DNA from: Streptomyces sp. HUAS YS2 | GTDB taxonomy: Bacteria > Actinomycetota > Actinomycetes > Streptomycetales > Streptomycetaceae | Assembly: GCF_033343995.1 (NCBI RefSeq) | Contig: NZ_CP137573.1 | Coordinates: forward strand, 7,535,001-7,599,000 | Direction: 5' to 3' | Length of the DNA stretch: 64,000 bases | Shown: positions 46,387 through 54,983 of the stretch, piece by piece | Position numbering within the stretch: the stretch's first letter is position 1 | Layout: the number at the start of each line of letters is the position of its first letter | Position numbers and translations under genes: made by a program | Notes under the pieces: generated by a model | Databases searched by the model: none | What the model was told of the DNA's origin: nothing | Seen by the model: the letters and a program-made list of their open reading frames with translations, nothing else

Positions 46387-48198
46387 TCATTGTGCTCTTA
46401 TCTGGCCTTTATGTGTAGATCTGCCCCTTAAGAGATTCGTACAGAATTTGGCCACCGAATCTGCGCACAGTGCCCAAATCGGGCGCGCCGCCGGGCCGTC
46501 CCCGGCGTAGCCTGGAATTGGACTCGGGGCCGTTCGTCGCACCGCCGGAGGCGGATGACCATGACCGGAATCGTCAGCAAGACCTTCGACTCCGCGGACG
46601 AGACCCGCAGCTTCGAGGACGGCAAGGGCAGGATGGACCTGATCGTCTCCGACGGGGGACCGGTGGGGCGGTCCGTCTTCGAGCCGGGCTGGCAGTGGTC
46701 CAAGCACGTCAAGCCGATCGTCGGCACCGAGAGCTGCATGACCCATCACGTCGGTTACGTCGTCAGCGGCCGCATGAAGGTGGTCCTCGACGACGGCACG
46801 TCCGCCGAGCTGACCCCCGGCGCCTTCTTCGACGTCGAGCCGGGACACGACGCCTGGGTCCTCGGCGACGAGCCGTGCGTGGCCGTCGACTGGGGCGGCA
46901 TCGGCGCCTACGCCAAGGCCGACTGACCCTCGTACCCGGCCGCCCACGTGCACAGGGGAGCGTGAACTGCGCCCGCCTGCCCGCGCGGTGGGCCGGTCGA
47001 GCGCCCGGGCGCGCCGCAGGAGGGCCGGGGCGCCGATCGCCAGGAACGCGGCGGCGGCCAGCAGGGTCGCCGTCCAGCCGTACGACCCGTACAGCCAGGA
47101 CGCCGTCAGCGTGCCGAGCGCACCGCCGCCGAACGATGCCAGCATGAAGACGGTGTTGACGCGGGCGGCCGACTCCTTCCCCACGGCGAGGACCCGCGCC
47201 TGGGAGGCGACCTGGCTCGCGCTGGTCCCGAGAACCAGCAGGTTGCAGCCGACGGCAAGCGCGGCAGGCGCGTGCGGCAGCAACCCCATCACCGCGAGCG
47301 AGACGGCCACGCAGCCGAACGCCCACGCGTTGACAACCGTCGGGCCGTGCCGGTCGGCGAGCCGCCCCGCGGCCGCCGAGAGCAGCGCGGCCGGCACGCT
47401 CGCCAGGCCGAACAGCCCGGCCGCCCCCGCGCCGAGCCCCAGCGGCGGCGCCGCCAGATGGAACGACAGCGCGGCCCAGAAGACGCTGTACGCGGCGAAC
47501 ACCGACGCGCCGAGCAGCGCCGCGACCCGCACCTCCCGGTGCGCCGCGAGCAGCCCCGGCAGACCGGCGAGCAGCCGCCCGTACGAGACCGGCGCCGGGG
47601 ACGCCGGGGCCGGGCGTCGGGTCGGCAGCGCACGCGGCAGGAACAGCAGCACCGCGCCGGTCAGGGCGGCCGACAGCACGTACGCCGCGCGCCAGCTGCC
47701 GCTCGCGTCGGCCACCGCACCCGAGACCGTGCGGGACAGGGTCGAGCCGAGCGTCAGGCCGAGCCCGATCAGCCCGACCACGTGCCCTCGACGTTCCGGG
47801 CCCGCAAGCGACGCGCCGACCGGCACGAGGATCTGCGGCAACACCGTCGTCGTCGAGACGGCGAGGGTGGCGAGCACGAGGGTCACCGCGTTCGGCGCGG
47901 CCGCCGCGACCAGCAGCCCGCCGCAGGTCAGCGCGAGCAGTACGGTCGTCAGCCGGCGCAGGTCCACCAGGTCGGCGAGCGGCGCCAGGAACAGCAGCCC
48001 GGCCGCGTAGCCGAACTGTCCTGTCGCCGCGACGATCCCGGCCGTCTGCGCCGACACGTCCAGGCCGCGCGCGACGGTGTCGAGCAGCGGCTGCGGGAAG
48101 TACAGGTTGGCGACGGTCACCGCGCCCGCGACGGCGAGCACGAGCACCGGCACCGGCGGAGCGGAGGTGGGGGAGGGCGTACGGGCAGGGGTCGGCAC
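46387..48198 (-). CDS. MFS transporter with anomalous C-terminal read-through
   Basis: Residues 1-410 (48198 to about 46965) form a 12-helix MFS permease of the drug-efflux DHA1 type: VANLYFPQPLLDTVARGLDV, GYAAGLLFLAPLADLVDLRR, RRGHVVGLIGLGLTLGSTLS. The GTG at 48198 has AGGAGG 10 nt upstream. After the last helix and an Arg/Ala-rich tail the frame stays open for about 190 codons through the complement of the cupin gene. That extension has no MFS similarity. The natural stop was probably lost or moved by a frameshift: the third minus frame has TAG near 46910. It is divergent from a LysR gene that may control it. Confidence 0.75.
   Translation of the reverse strand: MPTPARTPSPTSAPPVPVLVLAVAGAVTVANLYFPQPLLDTVARGLDVSAQTAGIVAATGQFGYAAGLLFLAPLADLVDLRRLTTVLLALTCGGLLVAAAAPNAVTLVLATLAVSTTTVLPQILVPVGASLAGPERRGHVVGLIGLGLTLGSTLSRTVSGAVADASGSWRAAYVLSAALTGAVLLFLPRALPTRRPAPASPAPVSYGRLLAGLPGLLAAHREVRVAALLGASVFAAYSVFWAALSFHLAAPPLGLGAGAAGLFGLASVPAALLSAAAGRLADRHGPTVVNAWAFGCVAVSLAVMGLLPHAPAALAVGCNLLVLGTSASQVASQARVLAVGKESAARVNTVFMLASFGGGALGTLTASWLYGSYGWTATLLAAAAFLAIGAPALLRRARALDRPTARAGGRSSRSPVHVGGRVRGSVGLGVGADAAPVDGHARLVAEDPGVVSRLDVEEGAGGQLGGRAVVEDHLHAAADDVTDVMGHAALGADDRLDVLGPLPARLEDGPPHRSPVGDDQVHPALAVLEAAGLVRGVEGLADDSGHGHPPPAVRRTAPSPIPGYAGDGPAARPIWALCADSVAKFCTNLLRGRSTHKGQIRAQ
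46561..46926 (+). CDS. Cupin domain protein
   Basis: The 121-residue single-domain cupin has VFEPGWQWSKHVKPI, THHVGYVVSGRMKVVLDDG and AELTPGAFFDVEPGHDAWV. The metal-binding His/Glu set is partly replaced, so metal binding is uncertain. The ATG at 46561 is spaced 9 nt from GGAGG; an ATG at 46555 is only 3 nt from it. Its coding character is good, with high GC3 and a conserved pattern. The antisense extension of the MFS frame over this gene is therefore unlikely to be real protein. Confidence 0.8.
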   Translation: MTGIVSKTFDSADETRSFEDGKGRMDLIVSDGGPVGRSVFEPGWQWSKHVKPIVGTESCMTHHVGYVVSGRMKVVLDDGTSAELTPGAFFDVEPGHDAWVLGDEPCVAVDWGGIGAYAKAD

Positions 48199-48345
48199 GG
48201 CGGAGGGTCCTCCTGAGGGGGGCGGGGCGCGCACCGGGCGGTGTGGGCGCACCAGGTACGCACCAGGCTCCGCCGCGCGCCACGGCCGATCAAGGTGCGA
48301 GAATGGAACGTTCGTTTAGCCACGTTCAACGATCGGAGGCGGGCG

Positions 48346-49236
48346 GTGCTCGAACGCATCGAACTGGAGGCGTTCCTGACGCTGGCCGAGGAACTCCACT
48401 TCGGCCGGACCGCCGAACGGCTCGGCGTCACCACCGGCCGGATCAGCCAGACCGTCAAGAAGCTGGAACGCCGCGTCGGGACGCCGCTGTTCGACCGCAC
48501 CAGCCGCAGCGTGCACCTCACCGACGTGGGCCGCCGGCTGTACGAGGACCTCCGCCCGGCCCGCGAGCTGATCGACACCGCGCTCGCCCGGGCCGCCGCC
48601 GCGGCCCGCGGCCCGGCGACGACCCTGCGGGTCGGTTTCTCCACCCCGTGGGGCGGCGAGCGCGTCGCCCGCGCCGCGGAGGCGTTCCGCCGCCACGACG
48701 CAGCCGCCGACTGCGCGATCGACATCCAGGAGGTCCAGCTGGACGGAGCGTTCCGCCCCCTGCTCGAGGGCGAGCTCGACCTCCAGCTCGCCGCGTTCCC
48801 CGTCCGGGAACCCGGCCTGACCACCGGCCCCGTGCTCTGGTCCGAGCCCCGCGTCCTGCTCGTCCCCGCCGGCCACCCGCTCGCCACCCGCACCGCCGTC
48901 TCCCTCGAAGACCTCGCCGACGTACCCCTGGTGACCGCGTCCGGTCCCCACCCCGCCTACTGGCTCGACGCCCACTTCCCGCGCCGCACCCCCTCCGGCC
49001 GGCCGATCCCGCGCGGCCCCGTCGCCGCGTCCTGGCAGGAGGTGCTCTCCCACGTCGGCGCCGGCCGGGGCGTCGCCACCGGGGCGGCCCGGGGCGCCGA
49101 GTACCATCCGCGGCCCGGCGTCGTGTACGTGCCCTTCGACGACGCCCCGCCCCTCGCGTACGGCCTGGTCTGGCGGACCGCGGCCGACGGCGCCGAACTG
49201 CGCGCGTTCGTCCGGACGGTCCACACCACGACCTGA
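48346..49236 (+). CDS. LysR family transcriptional regulator
   Basis: The 296-residue LTTR has its HTH at residues 1-60 (IELEAFLTLAEELHFGRTAER, cited in part; TTGRISQTVKKLERRVG) and an effector-binding domain after residue 85. It is divergent from the MFS gene; GAACGTTC (48306-48313) lies between them as a possible half of its box. The GTG at 48346 has GGAGG 6 nt upstream. An EamA transporter gene follows 48 nt later. Its target may be either transporter. Confidence 0.92.
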   Translation: MLERIELEAFLTLAEELHFGRTAERLGVTTGRISQTVKKLERRVGTPLFDRTSRSVHLTDVGRRLYEDLRPARELIDTALARAAAAARGPATTLRVGFSTPWGGERVARAAEAFRRHDAAADCAIDIQEVQLDGAFRPLLEGELDLQLAAFPVREPGLTTGPVLWSEPRVLLVPAGHPLATRTAVSLEDLADVPLVTASGPHPAYWLDAHFPRRTPSGRPIPRGPVAASWQEVLSHVGAGRGVATGAARGAEYHPRPGVVYVPFDDAPPLAYGLVWRTAADGAELRAFVRTVHTTT

Positions 49237-49284
49237 CGACGTGTCCCACCAGGCCACCCGTACCACCGCGGCTACGGTGGCCCG

Positions 49285-50160
49285 ATGCAGCGTGCCCCCG
49301 ACCCTGCGGCGCTCGCCCTGTTCGCCGCGTGCGTGGTGCTCGCCGGCGGGAACGCGGTCGGCGTCCGCTTCAGCAACCGCGAACTCGACCCTCTGTGGGG
49401 CGCGTTCCTCCGATTCGGCGCCGCCTCGGTCATCCTGCTCGCCGTCATGGCCTTCCGCCGCCTCCGCCCGCCCCGCGGCCGGGCCCTCGCCGGCGTCGTC
49501 CTCTTCGGCGTCCTGAACTTCGGCGTCACCTTCGCCCTCGCCTACTACGCCCTGGTCCGCATCCACGCCGGCCTCGGCCAGACCCTCCTGGCGCTCGTCC
49601 CCCTCGTCACCCTGCTGCTCGCCGTGGCCCAGCGCCTGGAACGGTTCCATCTGCTCGCCGGGATCGGCACCCTGTGCGCGGCGGCCGGCGTCGGCGTCGT
49701 CTCCCGCCCGTTCCAGGGCTCGGTGCCGACGCTGTCGCTGCTGGCCATGCTGGGGGCCGTCCTGTCCTTCTCCCAGTCGATCGTGCTCGTCCGCAGGCTG
49801 CCCAAGGTCCACCCGGTGACGATGAACGCCGTCGGCATGTCCGCCGCGGCCGTCCTGCTCCTCGCCGGATCCGCCGCGGCCGGCGACACCTGGAAACTGC
49901 CCGACCGGGCCGCGACCTGGTGGGCCCTGGCGTACGTGGTGGTGGCCGGCTCGGTCCTGACCTTCGTCCTGTACCTGATGGTCATCCAGCGCTGGGGCGC
50001 GTCCCGCGCGGCGTACCTCTTCGTCGTCGTCCCCGTCGTGACGATCCTGCTGTCGGCCTGGCTCGACGACGAACCCCTCACCGCGTCCCTCCTCCTCGGC
50101 ACTCCGCTCATCCTGCTGGGCGTCTACCTGGGCGCCCTGCACGAGAGGGAGCGCGGCTGA
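49285..50160 (+). CDS. EamA/DMT family transporter
   Basis: The 291-residue membrane protein has ten predicted helices in two EamA repeats, for example LALFAACVVLAGGNAVGVRF near the start and APVVTILLSAWLDDEPLTAS-type sequence near the end. It probably exports a metabolite or amino acid. TACGGT lies six bases before the ATG at 49285, a leaderless-type layout, and no Shine-Dalgarno is seen. It follows the LysR gene on the same strand. Confidence 0.9.
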   Translation: MQRAPDPAALALFAACVVLAGGNAVGVRFSNRELDPLWGAFLRFGAASVILLAVMAFRRLRPPRGRALAGVVLFGVLNFGVTFALAYYALVRIHAGLGQTLLALVPLVTLLLAVAQRLERFHLLAGIGTLCAAAGVGVVSRPFQGSVPTLSLLAMLGAVLSFSQSIVLVRRLPKVHPVTMNAVGMSAAAVLLLAGSAAAGDTWKLPDRAATWWALAYVVVAGSVLTFVLYLMVIQRWGASRAAYLFVVVPVVTILLSAWLDDEPLTASLLLGTPLILLGVYLGALHERERG

Positions 50161-50318
50161 GGACGGGTTCGGCTCTCGTGCACGACACTCGCCACGGGCC
50201 GCTGATGCGGCGGCCCGCCGCCCGGCGCACGCTGGAGGGGAGGACGGCCCCGGGCGGGGCGAGCCCCGCACGAGCCCGCCCGTGCCGCCGCCACGCCGTA
50301 CGGCAGGGGAGGTCCCGC

Positions 50319-50837
50319 ATGCCGACGACTCCGCCCCCGCCCGGCTGGGGCCCCCGCCCGCCGGAAGGACCGCCCCCGTCCGGCCCCTCCGGCCCGCAGG
50401 TGCCCGGCTGGGCCGCGCCGCCGCCGCGGCCTCCGAAGCGGACGAACACCTGGCTCGTCGTCGCGCTGGTCCTCGGCGGCCTCGCGGTCCTCGCCGTCGT
50501 CGGCATCATCGTGGCGATCGTCGTCGTCGAGCGGACGGTGGACAACCCGCCCGGTGACGGACCCGCCGCCGACGTCGAGATCACCGCCTGCGAGGTCGAC
50601 GGCGACACACGCTGGCCGCGCGCCGACCTGACCGTCACCAACCGCAGCAGCAAGACCAGCGACTACGTCATCAGCATCGAGTTCGTGACCGCCTCCGGCA
50701 CCCGGGTGGCGGAGGCGAACGCCTCCGTGGACAACCTCGCACCCGACCAGGCATCCCAGGACCGTGCGCAGAGCCTGACCCAGGTCGAAGGGCCGGTCAG
50801 CTGCAACATCACCGACGTCGCCCGCTTCGCCTCCTGA
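50319..50837 (+). CDS. Membrane-anchored protein with Pro-rich N-terminus
   Basis: The 172-residue protein has a Pro/Gly-rich cytoplasmic N-terminus (TTPPPPGWGPRPPEGPPPSG), one transmembrane helix (TWLVVALVLGGLAVLAVVGI, continuing a few residues) and an extracellular domain (ITACEVDGDTRWPRADLTV, NRSSKTSDYVISIEFV, then QVEGPVSCNITDV). It has one Cys pair and resembles FxLYD/DUF4352-type beta-sandwiches. Function is unknown. AGGGGAGG precedes the ATG by 6 nt. Confidence 0.82.
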   Translation: MPTTPPPPGWGPRPPEGPPPSGPSGPQVPGWAAPPPRPPKRTNTWLVVALVLGGLAVLAVVGIIVAIVVVERTVDNPPGDGPAADVEITACEVDGDTRWPRADLTVTNRSSKTSDYVISIEFVTASGTRVAEANASVDNLAPDQASQDRAQSLTQVEGPVSCNITDVARFAS

Positions 50838-50891
50838 CCCCGACCCGCCTCGGGCGACCCCTCGGGCCGACCCGCCTCGGCGCGACCCGCT

Positions 50892-51923
50892 TCAGCGCGG
50901 CCCCGGATGCGGCGGCTGCGCGCGCTCGGGTCCGTCCGCGAACCCCGCCCGCTTGTACGTGCGCATCAGGACCGCCACCTCGGCCGACGCGACCCCCTCC
51001 AGCCCGCCCAGCACCCGGGCGGTGAAGTCGTGCAGGTCGCGCGTCGAGCGGTGGCTCGCGTAGCCGAGCAGCGTCGTCGTACCGGTCGTCACGACCAGGT
51101 GGCGGACCGCCGGCTCCCGGGCCAGCCGGCGCACCGCGCCGTCGAGTCGCGCATGGCTCACGGCCAGCCGGAACCGCGCCTCGACCGGGTAGCCGAGCAC
51201 CGTGGGCTCCGCGTGCAGCCGCAGGTGGAGGACGTGCGAGGTCATCAGGCGGGCAAGGCGGCGACGGGCGGTGGTCTCGCCGACCCGCAGCCCGCGCGCC
51301 AGGCGGGTCGTCGACATCCGGGCGTCGTCGTGCAGCAGTGCGACCAGGCGACGGTCCAGCTCGTCCACGACGATCGGCTCCGGCAGCGCGCGGCCCTCGA
51401 TCGCGTGCCGCCGCACGTCCGTCGGCTCGTCGTCGTACGGCGCCCAGTCGCTGGCCGTCAGCAGCAGCCGCAGCACCACCGACGAATGCACGTCGACGAC
51501 TCCGTCGAGCCGGCCGATCCCCGCGTCGACCAGGGTCAGCAGGGCGTCGTGGTCGGGCACGTTCAGCTCGGCGAACACGTCCAGCGCGCCGGTGGCCACC
51601 TCCACGGACCGCGCCTCCGGACTGCGCGCCAGCGCCAGCGCCGTCTCGTGCACCCGCCCGGGGGCGCACCGGACTGCCAGCTCGGCGGTGACGCCCTCGC
51701 CGAGGTACTCGGGGATCAGTGCCGCGGTGAACCCCACCGCGCCGCTCGCGGTCATCCGCTCCAGGCGCCGCGCGACGGTCCGCTCGTGGACCCCGGCCGC
51801 GGCCGCCACCTCGGAGAACGGCGCCCGCGGATCGCGGTGCAGGGCCCGCAGCACCGCGTGGTCCAGCGCGTCGAGCGCGAGCGGAGCGCCGGGAGCGCCC
51901 GACGCGGGCGGCTCGGTCGCCAT
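50892..51923 (-). CDS. Lrp/AsnC family regulator with two tandem modules
   Basis: The 343-residue protein contains two Lrp/AsnC units: HTH 1 (LDALDHAVLRALHRDPRAPF, VHERTVARRLERMTASG) with an RAM-like domain, then HTH 2 (VDELDRRLVALLHDDARMST, VGETTARRRLARL) with a second ligand-binding half. Tandem Lrp proteins are common in actinobacteria and act like a covalent dimer. The ATG at 51923 has GGAGG 5 nt upstream. It is divergent from an MFS-M20 amidohydrolase operon, the likely target. The ligand may be the conjugate or amino acid handled by that operon. Confidence 0.92.
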   Translation of the reverse strand: MATEPPASGAPGAPLALDALDHAVLRALHRDPRAPFSEVAAAAGVHERTVARRLERMTASGAVGFTAALIPEYLGEGVTAELAVRCAPGRVHETALALARSPEARSVEVATGALDVFAELNVPDHDALLTLVDAGIGRLDGVVDVHSSVVLRLLLTASDWAPYDDEPTDVRRHAIEGRALPEPIVVDELDRRLVALLHDDARMSTTRLARGLRVGETTARRRLARLMTSHVLHLRLHAEPTVLGYPVEARFRLAVSHARLDGAVRRLAREPAVRHLVVTTGTTTLLGYASHRSTRDLHDFTARVLGGLEGVASAEVAVLMRTYKRAGFADGPERAQPPHPGPR

Positions 51924-52240
51924 CGGAACCTCCAGGGGCGGGACGACGGGGGAGCGGTCCGGCTCCGGACCGTACGGCATACACCGGAGGCGTCCTCGCG
52001 ACGTGACCGAGCCCGCCCGCGGGTCGCGGCCCGATGCCCGAATCCGCCGCACGGACCCCTCTCCGTGCCGCCTTCACCCGATTATGGGGCGCACTCTTGC
52101 CCGAGTCCCTGCTCGCTGGCGACATTGTGGTGCGGATTTCGCCTCGTGGCACGCCGGTGAACCGGCCGCCCGGCGCAGGCCCCCGCCCCCCGCACACTCC
52201 TGCCCCGGCCCCCGGGGCCCTCCTCGAACAGGTGGTACGT
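51924..52240. other. Divergent promoter region between the tandem Lrp and MFS genes
   Basis: The 317-nt gap holds a perfect dyad, CGGTCCGG-CT-CCGGACCG (51955-51972), 31 nt before the Lrp start, suited to autoregulation or a leader hairpin. The rest includes an AT-richer island near 52080-52145 that probably contains the MFS promoter. I see no credible coding sequence. Confidence 0.5.
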
Positions 52241-53686
52241 ATGACGGACCCCGGAACCCTGCACGCTCCACCGGCGGCGCGGGCCGTCCGCGCGACCCCC
52301 GCGGCGGCCGTGATCGGCGCCGTGGCGCTGGTGGAGCTGTCCAGCGGCATCACCCAGGGCTTCCTGTCGCCGCTGCTGAAGGGCCTCACCGACACCCTCC
52401 GGGTGACCGCGGCCGACCTGAACTGGATCAGCATCGCGAACCTGCTGGCCAGCGTCGCGTTCACGCCCGTGCTGTCCCGCATGGGCGACCTGTACGGCCA
52501 CCGCCGCATCCTGCGGTGGAACCTCGCGATCGTGCTCCTCGGCTCGGTCCTGGTGGGCCTGAGCCGGTCCTTCGAGGTGCTGCTCGTCGGCCAGATCCTG
52601 CAGGGCGCGTTCGCGGGCTTCTTCCCGCTCCTCGTCGGCATCCTGCGCAACCGCAACGGTGACTCCGAGAGCCGCCGGGGCATCAGCTACATGGTCGCCG
52701 CGCTCGTCGCCGGCATCGCCTTCGGCCTGGTCGCCAGCGGCTTCGTGGCCCGTTCGGTGGACAGCCCCACCGCCGCCCTCTGGGTGCCCGCCGCCGCCGT
52801 CGGCCTGGCCCTCGCCGTCACCTGGCCGCTGCTGCCGGAGTCCGAGGCGCGGCCCGGCGGCCGGATCGACTGGGCGGGCGGCGTCCTGCTCAGCATCGGC
52901 CTGGTGGCGGTCATGCTCGGGCTCGGGATGGGCGGACTGCCCGGCTGGGAGTGGACGTCCCTCCGCACCCTCGGCTGCCTGGTCGGCGGCGCCCTCGTCA
53001 CGGCCCTCTGGGTGATCGTCGAGCTACGCACCGCCGAGCCGATGATCGACGTCCGGATGTTCCGGCACCGCAACGTCGTCACCGTCTCCCTGGTGACCCT
53101 CACCTTCACCTTCCCGATGATCGGCCTCCAGGTCGCGAACCCGGTGTTCCTGGGCACCGGCCCGGCGGAGCACGGTTACGGGCTCGGTCTCGACCCGTTC
53201 GCCATCGGTCTGGCCATGCTGCCCAACATGCTCGCCCTCGCGCTCGGCGCGCTGGCCGCGCCCGCCGTCGCCGCCGCGATCTCCGACCGGCTCACGCTGT
53301 GCGCCGGATCGCTCCTGATGGCCGCCGGCTACCTGGTCTCGCTGACCTGGCACGGCTCGATGCTCCCGTTCCTCGCGGGCACGGCCGTCGCGGGCCTCGG
53401 CGCCGGTTTCCTGCAGCACTCCACCCGGACGCTCGCCGTCGAGTCCGTGCCGCACGACCGGACCTCGGTCGGCTCGGGCATCAACGAACTCCTCATCAAC
53501 GTCGGCGGCTCGATCGGCGCCGCAGCCGTGCTCACCGTCTTCGCCGCCCGCACCCCGGCCGGCGAGGCGCTGCCCGAGCTCAGCGCGTACACCACCTCGT
53601 GGACGATCTGCGTGGTCATCTCGCTGGTGGGCGCCGCGATCGCCCTGTGCTACCGCACCGCCAAGCACCGTGAGGCCCGCTCGTGA
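52241..53686 (+). CDS. MFS transporter (DHA2-like, 14 helices)
   Basis: The 481-residue permease has about 14 hydrophobic helices. The MFS motif A lies in LSRMGDLYGHRRILRW (about residue 85), and an N-terminal helix carries AAVIGAVALVELSSGITQGF. The first 20 residues are soluble. The ATG at 52241 is preceded by AGGTGG. Its stop overlaps the GTG of the M20 gene (GTGA), so importer or exporter and hydrolase are co-translated. Uptake of an acylated amino acid or peptide that the hydrolase cleaves is a reasonable inference. Confidence 0.9.
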   Translation: MTDPGTLHAPPAARAVRATPAAAVIGAVALVELSSGITQGFLSPLLKGLTDTLRVTAADLNWISIANLLASVAFTPVLSRMGDLYGHRRILRWNLAIVLLGSVLVGLSRSFEVLLVGQILQGAFAGFFPLLVGILRNRNGDSESRRGISYMVAALVAGIAFGLVASGFVARSVDSPTAALWVPAAAVGLALAVTWPLLPESEARPGGRIDWAGGVLLSIGLVAVMLGLGMGGLPGWEWTSLRTLGCLVGGALVTALWVIVELRTAEPMIDVRMFRHRNVVTVSLVTLTFTFPMIGLQVANPVFLGTGPAEHGYGLGLDPFAIGLAMLPNMLALALGALAAPAVAAAISDRLTLCAGSLLMAAGYLVSLTWHGSMLPFLAGTAVAGLGAGFLQHSTRTLAVESVPHDRTSVGSGINELLINVGGSIGAAAVLTVFAARTPAGEALPELSAYTTSWTICVVISLVGAAIALCYRTAKHREARS

Positions 53687-54882
53687 CCACCGCCGCAGCC
53701 ACCACCGACGTCCTGCGTGAGCAGGCCCGCGCCGTCGTGACGCGCCGTCAGGACGAGGTCCTCGCGCTCAGCCACCAGCTGCACGCCGACCCCGAACTCG
53801 CCTACGAGGAGCACCGGTCGGCCCGCCGGATCGCCGACCTCGCCGAGGCCGCGGGCTTCGACGTGACGCGCGGCGTCTGCGACCTGCCGACCGCGTTCAC
53901 CGCCACGGCGGGCAGCGGCGAGCTCGTGATCGGCATCTGCGCCGAGTACGACGCGCTGCCGGACATCGGCCACGCCTGCGGTCACAACGTCAACGGCGCG
54001 GCCTCCGTCGCCGCCGCCCTCGCTCTCGCGCCGCTCGCCGACGAACTCGGCATCACCGTCAAACTGCTCGGAACCCCGGCCGAGGAGTTCGGCGGCGGGA
54101 AGGTCGACATGCTGCGCGGCGGGGCCTTCGACGACGTCGCCGCCGCGATGATGGTGCACGCCGCGCCGCAGGACTCGGTCGGCATGAGCTCGCTGGCCAT
54201 CAGCAGCTGGAAGGTCGGCTACACCGGGCGCGCCGCGCACGCCGCCGCGATGCCCGAGCGCGGCGTCAACGCCGCCGACGCGATGATGATCGCGCAGGTC
54301 GCCATCGCCGCGTACCGGCAGCAGATGCGCCCCGGAGCCGTCGTCTCCGGCGTCGTCACCTCCGGCGGCGAGGCCGCCAACGTCATCCCGGCCCGCACCG
54401 CCGCCGACTACGACTGCCGGGCGGTGACCAGCGAGGAACTCGCCGAACTCCAGGCACGGGTACGCGCCTGCTTCGAGGCCGGCGCGCTGGCCACCGGCGC
54501 CGAACTCGCCCTGGAGACCGTCGGCAACGACTACGCCGACCTGCGCCAGGACCTGGCCATCGGCCGCAGCTACCTGTCCGCCGCCCGCGCGCTCGGCCGG
54601 GACGTCCTGGCCGCGGACCCGGCCCTCCGGGGCGGCTCGACGGACATGGGCAACGTCTCGCACGTCGTCCCGACCATCCACCCGATGATCGGCTACGACT
54701 GCGGCGACACGATCATGCACAACCCGGAGTTCACCCGCTTCGGCACCACCCCGCAGGCCGACCGCGCCGTCCTGGACGGCGGTCTCGCCATGGCGTGGAC
54801 CGCCCTGGACCTGGCCACCGACCCGGCCCACCGGCAGGGCCTGCTCGCCCGCCTCGCCGCCCGCGGGCCGTACCGGGACTGA
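53683..54882 (+). CDS. M20 family amidohydrolase (AbgB/HipO-like)
   Basis: The 399-residue metallopeptidase-fold amidohydrolase has metal ligands in GHACGHNVN (about residue 103), the catalytic Glu pair in GTPAEEFGGGK and His in MVHAAPQD, with a dimerisation domain (WKVGYTGRAAHAAAMPERGV). AbgB-type enzymes cleave N-acyl amino acids such as p-aminobenzoyl-glutamate. It overlaps the MFS gene by 4 nt and is probably controlled by the divergent tandem Lrp regulator. Confidence 0.92.
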   Translation: MTTAAATTDVLREQARAVVTRRQDEVLALSHQLHADPELAYEEHRSARRIADLAEAAGFDVTRGVCDLPTAFTATAGSGELVIGICAEYDALPDIGHACGHNVNGAASVAAALALAPLADELGITVKLLGTPAEEFGGGKVDMLRGGAFDDVAAAMMVHAAPQDSVGMSSLAISSWKVGYTGRAAHAAAMPERGVNAADAMMIAQVAIAAYRQQMRPGAVVSGVVTSGGEAANVIPARTAADYDCRAVTSEELAELQARVRACFEAGALATGAELALETVGNDYADLRQDLAIGRSYLSAARALGRDVLAADPALRGGSTDMGNVSHVVPTIHPMIGYDCGDTIMHNPEFTRFGTTPQADRAVLDGGLAMAWTALDLATDPAHRQGLLARLAARGPYRD

Positions 54883-54914
54883 GGACCCCGGCGGGCTTCC
54901 GGGCTTCCCGAACG

Positions 54915-54979
54915 GGGCCGGGCAGGAGCAGGGACGGCCGCTCCTGCCCGGCCCTCACCCTTCCTGCCCGGCCCTCACC
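54915..54979. terminator. Bidirectional terminator with a duplicated right arm
   Basis: GGGCCGGGCAGGAGC (54915-54929) and GCTCCTGCCCGGCCC (54940-54954) are 15-nt perfect arms. An 18-nt unit, TCCTGCCCGGCCCTCACC, is present at 54942-54959 and again at 54962-54979, so a second, shorter pairing is possible. It lies between the convergent M20 and serine hydrolase genes. Confidence 0.75.
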
Positions 54980-54983
54980 TCTC

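Noticed and set aside
46387..46965. The long C-terminal extension of the MFS protein as a real domain
   Set aside because: Its sequence is the antisense of a well-formed cupin gene, with composition unlike any domain and no membrane segment.
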